A DNA stretch of 38,798 nucleotides from Candidatus Binataceae bacterium (GTDB lineage: Bacteria; Desulfobacterota; Binatia; Binatales; Binataceae), in the NCBI GenBank assembly GCA_035500095.1, contig DATJXN010000020.1, forward strand, positions 1 through 38,798, read 5' to 3'. Below the pieces are notes generated by a model, which had not been told where the DNA came from, did not search any database, and saw nothing but the letters and a program-made list of their open reading frames with translations. Positions 24,189 to 32,376 of the stretch are shown here, one piece after another (position 1 is the first letter of the stretch; the number at the start of each line of letters is the position of its first letter). The position numbers and the translations under genes were made by a program.

Positions 24189-26111
24189 ATGGAACCGTCC
24201 GCACCGATCATCGATATCGCCGCGATCGCCGCGGGCGAATCGCTCGACCTCCGCGCGCCGGGCGACGCCGGCGAGCGTCCGGCCGGAGAGCCTCCGCTCG
24301 GCCGGGTCGAGGCGGCGCGGATTGCAATCGTGGCGCTCAGCGCCGCCGCGGTCTGGCTTCGTCTGTGGGAGCCGTTTGCGAGCGTCAGCCTGATCGGCGC
24401 GGCCGGCGTCGCAATCGGCGGATGGCCGATCTTCAGGGAAGGCGCCGAAAATCTCGCCGCGCGGCGGATGACGATGGAGCTCTCAATGGCGATCGCAATC
24501 GCCGCCGCCGCCGCGATCTCCGAGTACACAACCGCCCTAGTCATCACCTTCTTCGTGCTCGTCGCCGAGGTGCTGGAGGGCTTGACGGTCTCGCGCGGAC
24601 GGCGGGCGATCCGGGATCTGCTGGATTGTCTGCCGCGCATGGTGATCGTGCGCCGTGCGGGCGCGATGCGCGAGGCGCCGGCGGGCGAACTCCGGAGCGG
24701 TGATTCGGTGCTGGTCAATCCCGGCGGCGCGGTGCCGGTGGACGGCGTGGTCCTGAGCGGCCATTCATTCGTCGATCAGGCGCGAATCACGGGCGAGTCG
24801 ATGCCGGTCGAGAAGCTTCCCGGCGCGGCCGTGTTCGCCGGCACGATCAATCAATCGGGGGCGCTGGAAATCCGCGCCGAACGGATCGGCCGCGATACCA
24901 GCTACGGCAAGATCATCGAGGCGGTGGAGCAAGCCGAGCGCTCGCGCGCGCCGGTCCAGCAACTGGCCGATCGCCTGGCCGGTTACCTGGTATATTTCGC
25001 GCTCGGCGCGGCCGCGCTCACGCTCCTCGTGACGGGCGACTTCCGCTCGACTATCTCGGTGGTGATCGTCGCCGGCGCATGCGGCATCGCCGCGGGTACG
25101 CCGCTCGCGATCCTCGGCGGTATCGGGCGCGCGGCGCGTCTGGGCGCGATCGTTAAGGGCGGGCTGTACCTCGAGACACTCGGCCGTGTGCAAACCGTGG
25201 TCCTCGACAAGACCGGCACCCTCACTTTCGGCCGTCCCGAGGTGCAGGCCGTCGTTCCCGCCGCCGGCGTCTCCGAGACCGATCTGATAGTCGCGGCGGC
25301 GTCGGCCGAGATGCGCTCCGAGCATCCGATCGGCAAGGCGATCGTCGCGCGCGCGCTGTCCGAGCGTCGCTCGATCCGCGAGCCGGAGCGTTTCGATTAC
25401 CGCCCGGGGCGCGGCGTCAGGGCCGTGGCCGACGGAGCCGCGATTCTCGTCGGCAACCGCGCGCTGCTGAACGAGCATGGGATCGAGTTTCCGCGCACCG
25501 CGCCGGCCGAAGCAGACGGCCTGGCACAGGTCTTCGTCACCCGCGCCGGGCAATTCATGGGGACGATTTTCGTCGCCGACACGATTCGTCCCGAAGCGCG
25601 GCGCGCGGTCGAGGCCTTTGGCGCCACGGGAATCCGGACGATCCTGCTCACCGGCGACGCTGGTTCCGTGGCCGAAGCCGTGGCGGGTGCGCTCGGGATC
25701 GGCGAAGTCGAGGGCGAACTTTTGCCCGAAGCCAAGCTCGCCCGGATCAAGCGGCTCGTCGCCGACGGATTGGCGGTTGCGATGGTCGGCGACGGAGTCA
25801 ACGACGCGCCTGCGCTCGCGGAGGCGAGCGTGGGCGTGGCGATGGGTTCAGGCACCGAGGTCGCGCGCGAGAGCGCAGACGTGGTGCTGCTCGGCGACGA
25901 TCTTAAGAAGTTCGCCGAAACGCTCGAGATCGCGCGTTGGACGCGCAGAATCATTTTTCAGAATTTCGCCGGAACGATCGCGATCGACACCGTCGGTATC
26001 GCGTTGGCGGCGGCCGGGCTGATCAATCCACCGCTCGCGGCGTTCGTTCACGTCGCTTCCGAACTTGCCTTCATGCTCAACTCGGCGCGCCTGCTGCCGC
26101 CGAAGTCCTAG
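24189..26111 (+). CDS. P1B-like metal-transporting ATPase lacking the CPx motif
   Basis: A 640-residue P-type ATPase with the eight-helix P1B layout: four helices before the actuator domain, two before the P-domain and two at the end. Catalytic motifs are normal: TGES 201-204, phosphorylated D340-KTGT, HP at 379-380 and MVGDGVNDAP. There is no N-terminal metal-binding domain. The membrane metal motif, usually CPC, SPC or similar, reads G296-A-C298 in VAGACGIAAGTP, so the conserved proline is missing. The last helix has HVASELAFMLNSARLL instead of the usual HEGGT-type sequence. With the RcnR-like sensor in front, an efflux pump for cobalt, nickel or a related ion is likely. Confidence 0.88.
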   Translation: MEPSAPIIDIAAIAAGESLDLRAPGDAGERPAGEPPLGRVEAARIAIVALSAAAVWLRLWEPFASVSLIGAAGVAIGGWPIFREGAENLAARRMTMELSMAIAIAAAAAISEYTTALVITFFVLVAEVLEGLTVSRGRRAIRDLLDCLPRMVIVRRAGAMREAPAGELRSGDSVLVNPGGAVPVDGVVLSGHSFVDQARITGESMPVEKLPGAAVFAGTINQSGALEIRAERIGRDTSYGKIIEAVEQAERSRAPVQQLADRLAGYLVYFALGAAALTLLVTGDFRSTISVVIVAGACGIAAGTPLAILGGIGRAARLGAIVKGGLYLETLGRVQTVVLDKTGTLTFGRPEVQAVVPAAGVSETDLIVAAASAEMRSEHPIGKAIVARALSERRSIREPERFDYRPGRGVRAVADGAAILVGNRALLNEHGIEFPRTAPAEADGLAQVFVTRAGQFMGTIFVADTIRPEARRAVEAFGATGIRTILLTGDAGSVAEAVAGALGIGEVEGELLPEAKLARIKRLVADGLAVAMVGDGVNDAPALAEASVGVAMGSGTEVARESADVVLLGDDLKKFAETLEIARWTRRIIFQNFAGTIAIDTVGIALAAAGLINPPLAAFVHVASELAFMLNSARLLPPKS

Positions 26112-26299
26112 CGCGCCGGCCGGGCCGGTGCGGAAATCGCGACAGTGCCGCAGTCGCAGACTATCGGAAAGGCGGCTTAACCTCGCCGCAACACTGCGTC
26201 GGGTGGCTTTCGGGCGTGGTTTCTTGCATGGCCTGCCTGCCGCTGATAACCAATGAACGCCCCTAGGCTGGCTTTCCAAACATTGGAGGAGCTGTCCCG

Positions 26300-26767
26300 A
26301 TGGCGCCGGCGCCGCACTTTCTCAAGCCGTCCCTGACCGAGCGCATTTTCAATCGCTGCTTCGCCGTCGCGATCGGTTTCGGGATGGGGCTTGCGCACAA
26401 CTATGTGCTCGAAGTGAGGGGGCGCAAAAGCGGCCGGATGTATTCGGCCCCGGTTGACCTGCTCGAGTTCGAGGGACGGCGCTACCTGGTGGCGCCCCGC
26501 GGCGAGACCCAATGGGTGCGCAACGCGCGCGCGGCCGGACGCGTGACGCTGCGCAGGGGACGAAAGGGCACGGAGTACACGGTGCGCGAGGTCGGTTCCG
26601 CGCGCCGTCCGGAACTGCTCAAGGCCTATCTCGACCGCTTCGCGCTGACGGTGCAGCGCTACTTTCCGATTCCCCGCGAATCTCCCGCCTCAGATTTCGC
26701 GCCGCTCGCTGAGCGTTACCCGGTATTCGAACTTTTACCGGCCGGCGGCGCGCGCGCGGATGTCTGA
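26300..26767 (+). CDS. Deazaflavin (F420)-dependent nitroreductase-family protein
   Basis: A 155-residue split-barrel protein of the Ddn/deazaflavin-dependent group. Typical features: VLEVRGRKSGRMYSAPVDLLEF, RRYLVAPRGETQWVRNARAAGRV and an RRGRKG loop, which form the F420 phosphate and ring site in the family. Such enzymes reduce varied substrates with F420H2, so the host probably makes F420; some relatives bind flavins or haem instead. ATG 26300 follows a strong GGAGGAG. The stop overlaps the MFS gene by 8 nt, suggesting translational coupling. Confidence 0.82.
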   Translation: MAPAPHFLKPSLTERIFNRCFAVAIGFGMGLAHNYVLEVRGRKSGRMYSAPVDLLEFEGRRYLVAPRGETQWVRNARAAGRVTLRRGRKGTEYTVREVGSARRPELLKAYLDRFALTVQRYFPIPRESPASDFAPLAERYPVFELLPAGGARADV

Positions 26768-28115
26768 GCTCGCGGCGCCGCTTGACGCCCCGGAGCGGCC
26801 GCTTCAAGGGCTGCCCGCAGAGCCGTCGCCGGACGGCGCCGAAACCGGCGCGCGCAGCCGGCAGGTGATCCGATGCGTCGTCGCGCTGATGTTCTATCAG
26901 GGCTTCAATCTCTCGATTTTGGGAACCAGCTCGCCGTGGATCGCCCGGAGCTTTGGCCTCGACCAGTCCGGAATCGCGCGAACGTTCGCCTGGATCTGCC
27001 TGAGCGCGTTCGGCGCGCTCGCGCTGTCGCGGATGGCCGACCGGGTCGGGCGCCGGCGCGTCGTGCTGTGGTCGATGGCCGGAACTCCGCTGAGCGCGCT
27101 TTGCGCGGCGCTTTCGCCGCACGTGGCGATGCTCGCGGTCTCGTCGATTTTCCTGTTCGCGTTCATGGGCGCGACGATCGCAAGCGCGATCGTGATGACG
27201 GCCGAGGAACTGGCGGTCGATGATCGCGCGCGGGGCCAGAGCTACGCCGCACTGGCGGGCTCGCTCGGCGCCGGACTCTGCATCCTGATAATGCCGCTGC
27301 TCGCGCTCAGCGTTTATAGCTGGCGCTTGTTGTTCGGAATCTCGGCGTGCGGGATTGCGCTGTGGCCGGCGATGGCGCGCCTGGTACCGGAGAGCCGGCG
27401 ATGGGCGCGCGCGGCGGCAGCCGGCGCGCCCGGCGCGACCAGCTTTTACGCGATCTTCCGTCCCGCCTATCGGCGCCGCGCGGTGGTGATCCTGCTTTCC
27501 ACGCTCTTCGGCGCCACCGCGGCGACCGCCGCCGATAGCTGGTGCTACTTCCACGCCGTCACGGTGGTGCACCTGCCGCCCGCAATCGTCAGCACGCTCA
27601 TCCTGGCCGGCGGCGGGTTCGGGCTTTTGGGTTTCGGGAGCGGCGCGTGGTCGAGCGAGCGCTTCGGGCGGGTGCGGACCATCGCCGTTATGTGGCCGCT
27701 CGCCGCGATGGGCGCGCTCTGGTACTACTGGGGCCCGCCGGCGCACTTCGCGCGGCCGGCGCTATGGCTCGGCGCCGGATTCGCCTGGCGCAGCGTGATG
27801 GGCAACGGAGTGATGGTCGCGCAGAATTCGGCGGCGACCGAGCTTTTTCCAACGGCGCTGCGCGGCACGATCTTCGGATGGATCGCGATCGTTACCTCGC
27901 TCGGCGCGCTCACCGCGCATATTTCGGTGGCGCTGCTCGCGGTCCCGCTCGGCGGGCTCTCGACGGTGGTCGGCTATCTGGCCATCGTCGGAGTGCCGGG
28001 CGCGATTCTGTACGCGATTTTTATCGACGAGACGCGCGGGATGACCCTTGAGGCGGCCTCAGGGGAGGCTGCTGCGGGCGCGGCCGACTCAGACGATGAT
28101 TCGCCGCCGCCTTAG
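26760..28115 (+). CDS. MFS transporter (metabolite/sugar-porter-like)
   Basis: A 451-residue, 12-helix major facilitator with an extended polar N-terminus (about 35 residues). Motif A is seen as SRMADRVGRRRVVLW, and the matching loop in the second half as GSGAWSSERFGRVRTIAV. FPTALRGTIFGW and the acidic C-terminal tail are like metabolite/H+ symporters. The substrate is unknown. Start overlaps the F420-type gene, so the two probably act on the same compound. Its stop overlaps the convergent JAMM gene by about 3 nt. Confidence 0.85.
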   Translation: MSELAAPLDAPERPLQGLPAEPSPDGAETGARSRQVIRCVVALMFYQGFNLSILGTSSPWIARSFGLDQSGIARTFAWICLSAFGALALSRMADRVGRRRVVLWSMAGTPLSALCAALSPHVAMLAVSSIFLFAFMGATIASAIVMTAEELAVDDRARGQSYAALAGSLGAGLCILIMPLLALSVYSWRLLFGISACGIALWPAMARLVPESRRWARAAAAGAPGATSFYAIFRPAYRRRAVVILLSTLFGATAATAADSWCYFHAVTVVHLPPAIVSTLILAGGGFGLLGFGSGAWSSERFGRVRTIAVMWPLAAMGALWYYWGPPAHFARPALWLGAGFAWRSVMGNGVMVAQNSAATELFPTALRGTIFGWIAIVTSLGALTAHISVALLAVPLGGLSTVVGYLAIVGVPGAILYAIFIDETRGMTLEAASGEAAAGAADSDDDSPPP

Positions 28116-28585
28116 GCTGTCTCAAGCTCGGTCTCGACGAAATCCTTGCTCCCGGGATCCCATCGGAAGGCCGCCGCGCGCGCGAATTTCCGGTTGCGCA
28201 CGGAAATCACGATATAGACGGTGTCGGGATAGTCGGGCTCGGCGGGATCGAACGAGCAGGCCTGTGCGCGGTCGGTCGCGGAGAAGTACGCGTCGTGGTC
28301 GGGATGCGAATGGTAAACGGCGCTGAGCTTCAGGCGGCGGCGGTCGATCTCGTTCATCACCGCCAGATGCTCCCGCGGCTCCATCAGGAAGGCCGTGCGT
28401 GCATCGCGCGCGAAGGCAATCGGATCCTCGTCGTGCATCCGGTTCTGAATGTTGCTTATGGGGCGGACTTCTTCCTCGACGGCGTCGCCGCCGATGATGA
28501 AGCCGCAGCACTCGAAAGGGAATTCGCGCTCGGCCTGCGCGACGATTTGATCGAAGTTGGTTTTGAGAAGGACAACGGGGTTCAT
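28112..28585 (-). CDS. JAMM (Mov34/MPN/PAD-1) metalloprotease
   Basis: A 157-residue single-domain zinc protease of the bacterial JAB1/MPN group. The JAMM motif is complete: E25 in FPFECCGF, H92-S-H94, then seven residues, S102 and D105 (YHSHPDHDAYFSATD). Bacterial relatives such as Mec+ trim the C-terminus of ThiS/MoaD-like sulfur carriers so that the di-Gly end is exposed. No ubiquitin-like carrier or ThiF/MoeB-type activating enzyme is next to it here. It is convergent with the MFS gene, with overlapping stops. Confidence 0.88.
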   Translation of the reverse strand: MNPVVLLKTNFDQIVAQAEREFPFECCGFIIGGDAVEEEVRPISNIQNRMHDEDPIAFARDARTAFLMEPREHLAVMNEIDRRRLKLSAVYHSHPDHDAYFSATDRAQACSFDPAEPDYPDTVYIVISVRNRKFARAAAFRWDPGSKDFVETELETA

Positions 28586-28787
28586 AGCGGCCTCGGGCGG
28601 CGGCGGGTTTTGTCGCGCGCGAACAATCGCACGGCCCAGCGCTCCCGGCCCTCAAAAACTTAGCCGCTTCGCCTCGCTGCGACAACGGCAGCGCAGCGCC
28701 GCGAGCAGGGTGGTTCTTTGCGGCTTGCCCGACGATGCGCTCGCGCTGTAGGAAGTAGGTCGAAGCGGCCTTTTGGAGAAATTCGAC

Positions 28788-29633
28788 ATGGAACGGACAG
28801 CGATTCGTCTTGGCGGCGTCGAACTCGGCTCATCGGTGATGAATGCTTCGGGGCCGCACTCGGCCGAGCGCGGTGAAATCCTCGAGCTGAGCGAGCGGCA
28901 TCAGGGCGCCCTGGTGTTCAAGTCGTGCAACATCGCCGGGCTCGAGGCGCCGGAGAATCTGAAGAACCGCGGCGTCGAGCATTTCGCGGCGATCGCGCGC
29001 GAGCTTGCGCCGCGGCGCAAAGCGATCATCGCGAGCGTGGTCGGCAACACGGAAGACGAGATCGCCCGGGTCGCGGCCGTCCTCGACCGCGCCGGGGTGA
29101 AAATCGTCGAGCTCAACCTCGCCGACGACTACGTGATGAACTCGGTGGCGCCGTTTGCTTCAGCCGAAAAACTCAAAACGATCATCGCACGGGTGCGCGG
29201 CGAGATTGGGGCGGCGCTCGCGGTCAAGCTCCCGCCGCGGCCGGGCGCGATCGAGGCGGGGGCGATCGCGGATCTGTTCAAGCAGACGGGCGTCGCGATC
29301 GCCGTGTGCGCCAACGACCTGCCCAAAGACCTCGAGATCGATATCGCGAGCGGCCGGATCAAGGGCGCGGCGCGCCCGCTCTCGCAGACGCATATCTACT
29401 GGCGGCTGGCCGGCGGCGCATATGACGTGGTGGCGGTGGGCGGAGTGAACACGGGACGCGACGCCTACCTGGCACATCTCGCCGGCGCGAAGGCGGTCGG
29501 CGTCGGCTCGGCGCTAATCAAGGAGGGCGCGGGGGCGCTCGCACGCATCGATCGCGAACTGGACGCGTTGCTCGCGGAGAACGGCAAGCGTTCGGTGAAC
29601 GAGATCCTGGGCCAGGCGCGCTTTGAAAGTTAG
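28788..29633 (+). CDS. Dihydroorotate-dehydrogenase-like FMN protein
   Basis: A 281-residue TIM-barrel flavoprotein of the DHODH family. Family features: SSVMNASGP near the start, FMN-contacting K45-S46 (ALVFKSCN), VKLPP, and VVAVGGVNTGRDAYLAHLAGAKAVGVGSALIKEG forming the phosphate site (given here in overlapping pieces of the motif). The usual catalytic loop after strand 4, ELN-x-SCPN, reads VELN-LADDY (N110-Y115), so the Cys or Ser base is missing. It may not be the pyrimidine enzyme. ATG 28788 with GGAGAA 7 nt upstream is preferred to TTG 28773. Isolated gene. Confidence 0.75.
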   Translation: MERTAIRLGGVELGSSVMNASGPHSAERGEILELSERHQGALVFKSCNIAGLEAPENLKNRGVEHFAAIARELAPRRKAIIASVVGNTEDEIARVAAVLDRAGVKIVELNLADDYVMNSVAPFASAEKLKTIIARVRGEIGAALAVKLPPRPGAIEAGAIADLFKQTGVAIAVCANDLPKDLEIDIASGRIKGAARPLSQTHIYWRLAGGAYDVVAVGGVNTGRDAYLAHLAGAKAVGVGSALIKEGAGALARIDRELDALLAENGKRSVNEILGQARFES

Positions 29634-29782
29634 GCGCCGCCTCTCATGGCATATTGCAGGGGTGCAGGCGGCTCGTTCCCGTTGGCCGGGCTGAGTGCAG
29701 GCCGCTTGCGGTCCGCGCACCGAGTGGGAATCGTCATGCGCCGAATCTTCACGCCGGCGGTGTGAGGATTTGATGATCATAG

Positions 29783-29812
29783 TTGTGGAACAAACCGTCG
29801 GCGGGATAAAAT
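29783..29812 (+). promoter_or_regulatory. Possible promoter of ptsP
   Basis: TTGTGG (29783-29788) and TAAAAT (29807-29812) are 18 nt apart and lie just upstream of ptsP in a 197-nt intergenic region. The -10 is good and the -35 is weak. Nothing else was recognised in this spacer. Confidence 0.4.
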
Positions 29813-29830
29813 CGAGGCGAATCCCGGATC

Positions 29831-32206
29831 ATGGCAGTTAATCGCGATCGTCTCGCCCTCATCGAGGACATCTCCGCCATCGGCGGCGACGCCGCCAACT
29901 CGCTCCGCGAGACCCTGGACAAGATAGTCACCACGATCGCGAGCGGGATGGAGGTCGAGGTCTGCTCGCTCTACCTCTTCGACGCCCAGCGCGAGCGCCT
30001 GGTGCTCCGCGCCACGGTCGGGTTGGAGACGGAGTCGGTCGGCAAGGTCTCGATGCGGGTCAACGAGGGGCTGGTCGGCCTGGTAGTCGAGCACGGCCAG
30101 CCGGTCACCGTCTCGGACGCGATCAGCCATCCGCGCTACAAGTATTTTCCCGAGACCGGCGAGGAGCGCTTCCACGCCTTTCTGGGCGTTCCGGTGCAGG
30201 ACGGGCGGCAGAAGCCGATCGGCGTGCTGGTCGTGCAGACGCTGCGCAGCCGCAAATTCAGCCCGGGCGAGGTGCGCCTGCTCAAGACCGCGGCCAACCA
30301 GGTGGCGCACATCCTTTCGCACTTCCGGCTGCGCGAAACGCTCGCGACCAAGGAAAAGGAGCGCGACGAGTACCGCCGCCGGATGATCGAAGCCAACCGC
30401 CAGCTCAAGGGCTACGAAAAGATCGGCGGTGAGACTCGGGTCAAGGCGCCGGTCAAAGTGCGCCGCCCGCGCCTGGTCGGACTGGCGGCGGCGCCCGGCT
30501 TCGGCCACGGTGTGGCGCACGTGGTCGGCACCTTTCTGAGCACCATCGATCGCAATCTCAAAGCCCGCGACATCCGCGCCGAGCACAAGCGCCTGGAGGA
30601 GGCGCTCGCCCGCTCGCTCACGGAGCTCGACGCCGTGCGGCATCGGATGACCCCGCTGATGCCCGAGTCGGAGCTCAAGATCTTCGACGCCCACAAGATG
30701 ATTCTGGAGGACGACGAGTTCGTCGGCCGCATCCGGGACATCGTCGCCACCGGCTACGCGGCCGAGAGCGCGCTGTTCCGGGTGATCGACGAGTTGAGCG
30801 CGCAGCTTCTGGCGGTGGCCGACGGCTACCTGCGCGAGCGCGCCACCGACTTTCGCGACGTCGGCCATCGCCTGCTCCGCCACATGCGCCAGGACGATCG
30901 GCGCAACCAGTTCAACAAATCGACCATCCTCGTCGCCGAGGAGCTGACGCTCTCGCAGCTGACGCTGGTCTCGCACGACAACCTTGTCGGAATCGCGCTG
31001 GAATCGGGCGGAACGACCTCGCACGCGGCGCTGCTCGCGCGCGCCTTCGAGATTCCCACCGTGGTCGGCGTCGATCATCTGATGGAATCGGTGGCCGAGG
31101 GCGACAACCTGGTGCTCGACGGCAATTCCGGCATCGTTTACGTCAAGCCGGCGCCCGAGGTCGAACGCGAGTACCAGGCGCTGCACAAGCGCTACGACAC
31201 GTTCCGGCGCGAACTGATGAGCGAGGGCGACGAGCCCGCCGCCACCAGCGACGGCAACCGCGTCCGCCTGCTCGCCAACATCGCGCTCCCCCACGACATC
31301 CCGCTCGCGCTCAAGTACGGCGCCGAGGGCGTGGGACTGATGCGGACCGAGTTTTCGTTTCTGACCTACGAGGATTTTCCCGACGAGAACCAGCAGATCG
31401 CGCTCTACACCAAGATGTTCGACGCGGTGGGCAAGCGCCCGGTGACGATCCGCACGCTCGACATCGGCGCCGACAAGTATCCGCCTTACATGCGGGTGCC
31501 GCGCGAGGAAAATCCGTTCCTCGGATGGCGCTCGATTCGGATCTCGCTCGAGATGCCGAGCGTGTTCAAGGTTCAGCTCCGCGCCATCCTGCGCGCCGCC
31601 GTGCGGCATGAGGTGAAGATCATGTTTCCGATGATCTCGAGCCTCGAAGAGTTGCGCCGCGCGCGCGAGCTTCTGGCCGAGGCACAGGGCGAGCTGTTCC
31701 GCGAAGGGCTGGAGCACAATCCCGCGGCCAAGGTCGGAATCATGGTCGAGGTGCCCTCGGCAGTATGGCTCGCGCCGCGGCTTATCCGCGAGGTCGATTT
31801 CTTCTCGATCGGCACCAACGATCTTATCCAGTACCTGCTCGCCGCCGACCGCAACAACCCGCGCGTGGCGCATCTGTACGAAGCGCTCCATCCGGCCGTG
31901 CTCTCGGCGATTGCCGAGGTCGTCAACGTCGCGCGTGCCGCGGGCAAGGAGGTCTGCATCTGCGGCGAGATGGCGTCCGATCCGCTGGCCACGCTGCTCC
32001 TGGTCGGGATGGGCCTAGACGAGTTGAGCCTGAGCCCGCTCTTCATCCCGGTGATTCGCAAAATCGTTCGCGAGACCAATTACCGCACAGCGCGGCTAAT
32101 CGCGCACGATACGCTGGAGATGGCGAGTGTGCAGGAGATAAAGGGCTATCTAATCGAGCGCTACCGCGACCTCGGATTGATCAAGCTTGTGGAAATGTTC
32201 CGTTAG
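29831..32206 (+). CDS. ptsP: PtsP: PEP-protein phosphotransferase of the nitrogen PTS
   Basis: Enzyme I-Ntr, which takes phosphate from phosphoenolpyruvate and passes it to NPr in the regulatory nitrogen PTS. The 791 residues comprise an N-terminal GAF domain (about 15-170: EVEVCSLYLFDAQRERL, VQDGRQKPIGVLVVQTL), a coiled linker (about 180-200), and the PTS enzyme I core. The phosphorylated His is H398 in SGGTTSHAALLARA. The PEP-binding barrel has GLMRTEFSFL, RTLDIGADK and FFSIGTNDLIQY, and the catalytic Cys is in VCICGEMASDP. No npr or ptsN gene is nearby. Length is close to the 750-790 usual for PtsP. Confidence 0.96.
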   Translation: MAVNRDRLALIEDISAIGGDAANSLRETLDKIVTTIASGMEVEVCSLYLFDAQRERLVLRATVGLETESVGKVSMRVNEGLVGLVVEHGQPVTVSDAISHPRYKYFPETGEERFHAFLGVPVQDGRQKPIGVLVVQTLRSRKFSPGEVRLLKTAANQVAHILSHFRLRETLATKEKERDEYRRRMIEANRQLKGYEKIGGETRVKAPVKVRRPRLVGLAAAPGFGHGVAHVVGTFLSTIDRNLKARDIRAEHKRLEEALARSLTELDAVRHRMTPLMPESELKIFDAHKMILEDDEFVGRIRDIVATGYAAESALFRVIDELSAQLLAVADGYLRERATDFRDVGHRLLRHMRQDDRRNQFNKSTILVAEELTLSQLTLVSHDNLVGIALESGGTTSHAALLARAFEIPTVVGVDHLMESVAEGDNLVLDGNSGIVYVKPAPEVEREYQALHKRYDTFRRELMSEGDEPAATSDGNRVRLLANIALPHDIPLALKYGAEGVGLMRTEFSFLTYEDFPDENQQIALYTKMFDAVGKRPVTIRTLDIGADKYPPYMRVPREENPFLGWRSIRISLEMPSVFKVQLRAILRAAVRHEVKIMFPMISSLEELRRARELLAEAQGELFREGLEHNPAAKVGIMVEVPSAVWLAPRLIREVDFFSIGTNDLIQYLLAADRNNPRVAHLYEALHPAVLSAIAEVVNVARAAGKEVCICGEMASDPLATLLLVGMGLDELSLSPLFIPVIRKIVRETNYRTARLIAHDTLEMASVQEIKGYLIERYRDLGLIKLVEMFR

Positions 32207-32276
32207 GCTGAGAATTCCCCTTGAATCGACGGGCTTTTGTTCAATAGAGTTGTGGATGTGCGGAAGGTCTGCAATG

Positions 32277-32321
32277 TTGACTTCATGGGTCTGGATTAGT
32301 TAACTCTGACCGTTCGGTTAG
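32277..32321 (+). promoter_or_regulatory. Possible promoter and operator of the radical SAM gene
   Basis: TTGACT (32277-32282) and TTAACT (32300-32305) are 17 nt apart. Directly after the -10, CTGACCG-TT-CGGTTAG (32306-32321) is a near-perfect inverted repeat with one G-T pair, a shape often bound by TetR-family repressors. The whole 170-nt spacer is unusually A+T-rich for this window. The sites are read by eye and unproven. Confidence 0.45.
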
Positions 32322-32376
32322 AAAACGTTTCGCCCTTAGTTTTGGCATTTTTATAGAGCGGCGGAAGAGGATCTGA

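Noticed and set aside
26112..26299. GC-rich palindrome CGCGCCGGCC-GGGCCGGTGCG after the ATPase gene as a terminator
   Set aside because: Imperfect stem and no T-tract; nothing else recognised in this 188-nt spacer.
29634..29830. Small RNA or riboswitch ahead of ptsP
   Set aside because: No recognisable conserved RNA motif by eye; only a possible promoter is called.
29777..31891. 704-residue open frame on the minus strand opposite ptsP
   Set aside because: It mirrors the codon pattern of ptsP in very GC-rich DNA and shows no domain; ptsP has clear catalytic motifs.
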